The notes beneath the pieces were generated by a model, which was not told the DNA's origin, made no database searches, and saw only the letters and a program-made list of their open reading frames with translations. The position numbers and the translations under genes are program-made. A stretch of DNA of 64,000 nt from Pancytospora philotis. Its lineage: Eukaryota > Microsporidia. The stretch lies in NCBI GenBank assembly GCA_023647555.1, contig JALRLY010000264.1, positions 1 to 64,000 on the forward strand, in the 5' to 3' direction. Positions 62,330 to 64,000 of this stretch are shown here, in pieces (positions within the stretch are counted from its first letter, which is position 1; each line of letters starts with the position of its first letter).

Positions 62330-62545
62330 ATGCTGCTGTTTTTCGCTGCATTTGCACTGGCGCGCGACGGTCAGAATATGATATTCAACGGGAGCAGGAG
62401 CCACGGTAACATCGTAAGGGTGGGGTCAGGGCGGTCGTACGACGGCGACTTTATCGATGCGGGCTCGTCGCACTCTGACGTGTATGATTCTGGCTTCGAT
62501 ATGGACTACGGCTATAATAGGAACGTAGGGTGGTACAAACACTGA
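62330..62545 (+). CDS. Small secreted Gly/Ser/Tyr/Asp-rich protein (71 aa)
   Basis: The signal peptide MLLFFAAFALARDG is followed by a low-complexity mature part rich in G, S, D, N and Y (for example GSGRSYDGDFIDAGSSHSD). The composition resembles small structural wall proteins. An in-frame ATG at 62288 lies upstream of the TATA box. Family unknown. Confidence 0.7.
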   Translation: MLLFFAAFALARDGQNMIFNGSRSHGNIVRVGSGRSYDGDFIDAGSSHSDVYDSGFDMDYGYNRNVGWYKH

Positions 62546-63299
62546 GCAATAAATATAAATAAATGCACGTTTTCATCTCTACACAGATTATGTGAAGCTT
62601 TTAAAAAGCTGTAGAACTGCAGCTTCCATCGGAGCCGCTGTTCTGTAACGATCAGCGCGTGTTTGTTTACAAATAAATACCGTGCAACTGCAGCCTATTT
62701 AAACGGAGGACGATAAATAGATATTCTCATGCACCGGTTTATGCTGATTGATGTTGTACTGCGTTCTGGATTTGGCTACGTCCGATGGTTCCGGCCAGCA
62801 TTGGGGAGTTTACGCACGCCGTTCGCGCAGTCAATTCCTGCTACACGGCCACTGATTGCGAAGCTGCTGTGTATGATTATGTAGAGACGGTGGGAGGGAT
62901 GATAAGCCCTGATAATAGACGGAGCATGATGGGCCTATGGCCGTACGCCAAACATGAAACACTACGTACGCCAGAGCTCATTGGCTGGATGCCATCACCT
63001 GGGTGATGCAGCCTATGTAGCTGCACTACACATTTACGGTACCGCGCAGTAATACATAACCATTCTGATACAGCTTCTCTCAGTCCATATCTTAGAGCTG
63101 GAGAAGGCATGTGCTTTTAATGTATCATTTCCTAAAGGTCCTGCATAAAGCATTACGCAGAAACGACACCTTCATGACCATGGCGGCTCTATACTGCCTC
63201 ATAATGCTTATTAACATACCAAAATAGACCGTGTCTACCTGGATTGAAAACCCTACTACGCCGCCCCTGTACACTATTGGTTGACACTAGTGGTTGGGT
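62546..63299. other. Intergenic, no confident gene
   Basis: About 750 bp. AATAAA signals lie near 62550-62565. A 51-codon ATG frame (62729-62884) after a TATTTAAA element and a 73-codon frame (62785-63006) have no recognisable features or clear signals. No RNA recognised. Confidence 0.45.
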
Positions 63300-63306
63300 T
63301 ATAAAA
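63300..63306 (+). promoter_or_regulatory. TATA box of the 63327 gene
   Basis: TATAAAA begins 27 nt before the ATG at 63327. Confidence 0.55.
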
Positions 63307-63326
63307 TTGAAAAATCAGCCAGGGAC

Positions 63327-63980
63327 ATGAGAGCCGAGTGGGAAAACAAAGAGGGAGGCGGATTCGAAGATATGCCGGCGCGGGCGCTAGAAGAGCATGC
63401 AGCAGACGCGCACGAGGGTGCGCGTAGGGTGAGTTTCGATCTGGACCAGACCAGGGTGCATCTGATCGCCAAGAGTTCGCAGATATTGTTCGACGATCTG
63501 GTGAGCACCGAGGAGGACGACAGCGCGGAGAGCGGCGGGAGCCGGGAGGAAGTGCCTGTCGCCGAGCGGGAGGCTGAGCCTTCTTACACGCTGGTGGAAG
63601 AGTGCCCCATTCCCGAGGCGCCCGTGCGTCCTGCCATGCAGATCCACGAGCGCCCTGTCGCACAGACACCTGAGCGCATTGTTACACCCGCGCCTGCACA
63701 CTCCACTATGCAAGCGCCTGTGCGCCCCGCTTCACCAGAGCTTCCCGCCGCCTGTCCCGCGCCTGAAGGGGCCGCACCGCCCGCATACGACCTTGAGATA
63801 GTGATAGACGAGGCCCGGAATGCCGAGGTGGACAAGATCAACGAGCGGATGCTGCGCTTTGCGGCCGTCAAGAACATGTTCAGCGCTGACTCGCGGCTCG
63901 AGGAGCGTGTGGAGAAGAAGATCGATACTGATTTTCCCTCCATAAAGGACAACCATTTTATTAAGCAGGACAGGAGGTAA
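63327..63980 (+). CDS. Acidic Pro-rich protein with an RVSF PP1-docking motif (217 aa)
   Basis: I do not recognise the family. The protein has RRVSFDLDQTRV near the N-terminus: residues 34-37 (RVSF) form a canonical PP1-binding RVxF motif. A Ser/Glu-rich acidic patch (about 65-90) follows, then a Pro/Ala-rich middle (90-160) and a helical, charged C-terminus (DEARNAEVDKINERMLRF through KKIDTDFPSIKD). There is no signal peptide. The start is the ATG at 63327, 27 nt after TATAAAA; the nominal longer frame starts with TTG. It might be a PP1 regulatory subunit, but a four-residue motif alone is weak evidence. Confidence 0.7.
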   Translation: MRAEWENKEGGGFEDMPARALEEHAADAHEGARRVSFDLDQTRVHLIAKSSQILFDDLVSTEEDDSAESGGSREEVPVAEREAEPSYTLVEECPIPEAPVRPAMQIHERPVAQTPERIVTPAPAHSTMQAPVRPASPELPAACPAPEGAAPPAYDLEIVIDEARNAEVDKINERMLRFAAVKNMFSADSRLEERVEKKIDTDFPSIKDNHFIKQDRR

Positions 63981-64000
63981 ACAGACGTGGGCTGTCTATT

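Noticed and set aside
62785..63006. 73-codon frame between the last two genes
   Set aside because: No start signal at the usual spacing, no homology recognised, and it overlaps another equally weak frame.

Overview
This window looks like a chromosome segment of a microsporidian (or a very close relative). The genes are single-exon, closely packed on both strands, and many encode shortened forms of universal eukaryotic proteins (CK2 alpha of about 318 aa, a kleisin of 314 aa, an NTE-type phospholipase of 974 aa, a kinesin of 794 aa). Many start codons follow an AAAATTTT-type block by 13-30 nt, AATAAA often overlaps or directly follows the stop codon, and no introns are evident. Several open frames begin only at TTG or GTG; I moved these starts to the first supported ATG. 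The species cannot be named from the sequence alone.

Layout. 0-1 kb: a 5'-defective Merlin/ISXO2-type transposase. 1.4-7 kb: acetyl-CoA synthetase between two unidentified secreted proteins. 7.2-15.1 kb: a housekeeping block with proteasome beta-7, a dUTPase-like protein followed by a 25-bp tandem repeat, an RPB11-like RNA polymerase subunit, tRNA-Leu(AAG), phosphomannomutase, CK2 alpha, ribosomal protein eS1 and Utp13. 15.3-19.4 kb: a putative GPI-anchored protein, three cysteine-rich zinc-ribbon paralogues with low-complexity tails, and a PP1 inhibitor-3 (Ypi1) homologue. 19.7-23.2 kb: a probable domesticated MULE-type protein with a SWIM finger, a TFIIH p62/Tfb1 candidate and PTH2. 23.5-31.1 kb: secreted families D (two copies) and A (two copies) around a membrane RING protein. 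31.5-37.7 kb: MUS81, ADAT2/Tad2, a KIF21-like kinesin with a WD40 tail, and DPH1. 38.2-43.9 kb: a repeat-tailed family B protein and three family C proteins. 44.2-50.8 kb: NTE phospholipase, Rad21/Rec8 kleisin, a small unidentified protein and an ankyrin-type protein. 51-54.5 kb: two family B secreted proteins with a frameshifted small gene between them. 54.9-59.1 kb: SMC5 and SAR1. 59.4-64 kb: a run of small genes, mostly secreted or unidentified, with TATA-like boxes.

The genes fall into two groups. One is conserved housekeeping: translation, ribosome assembly, tRNA modification, diphthamide, chromosome maintenance (MUS81, SMC5, kleisin), secretion (SAR1) and signalling (CK2, PP1 inhibitor). 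The other is lineage-specific, signal-peptide-bearing families in small clusters, plausibly facing the host or building the spore. The two groups tend to have different start-proximal signals: AAAATTTT for housekeeping genes and families A-D, and a TATA-like box 25-28 nt before the ATG for many single secreted or unidentified genes. This split, the apparent A/B superfamily and the gene remnants among the clusters are the main points of interest.
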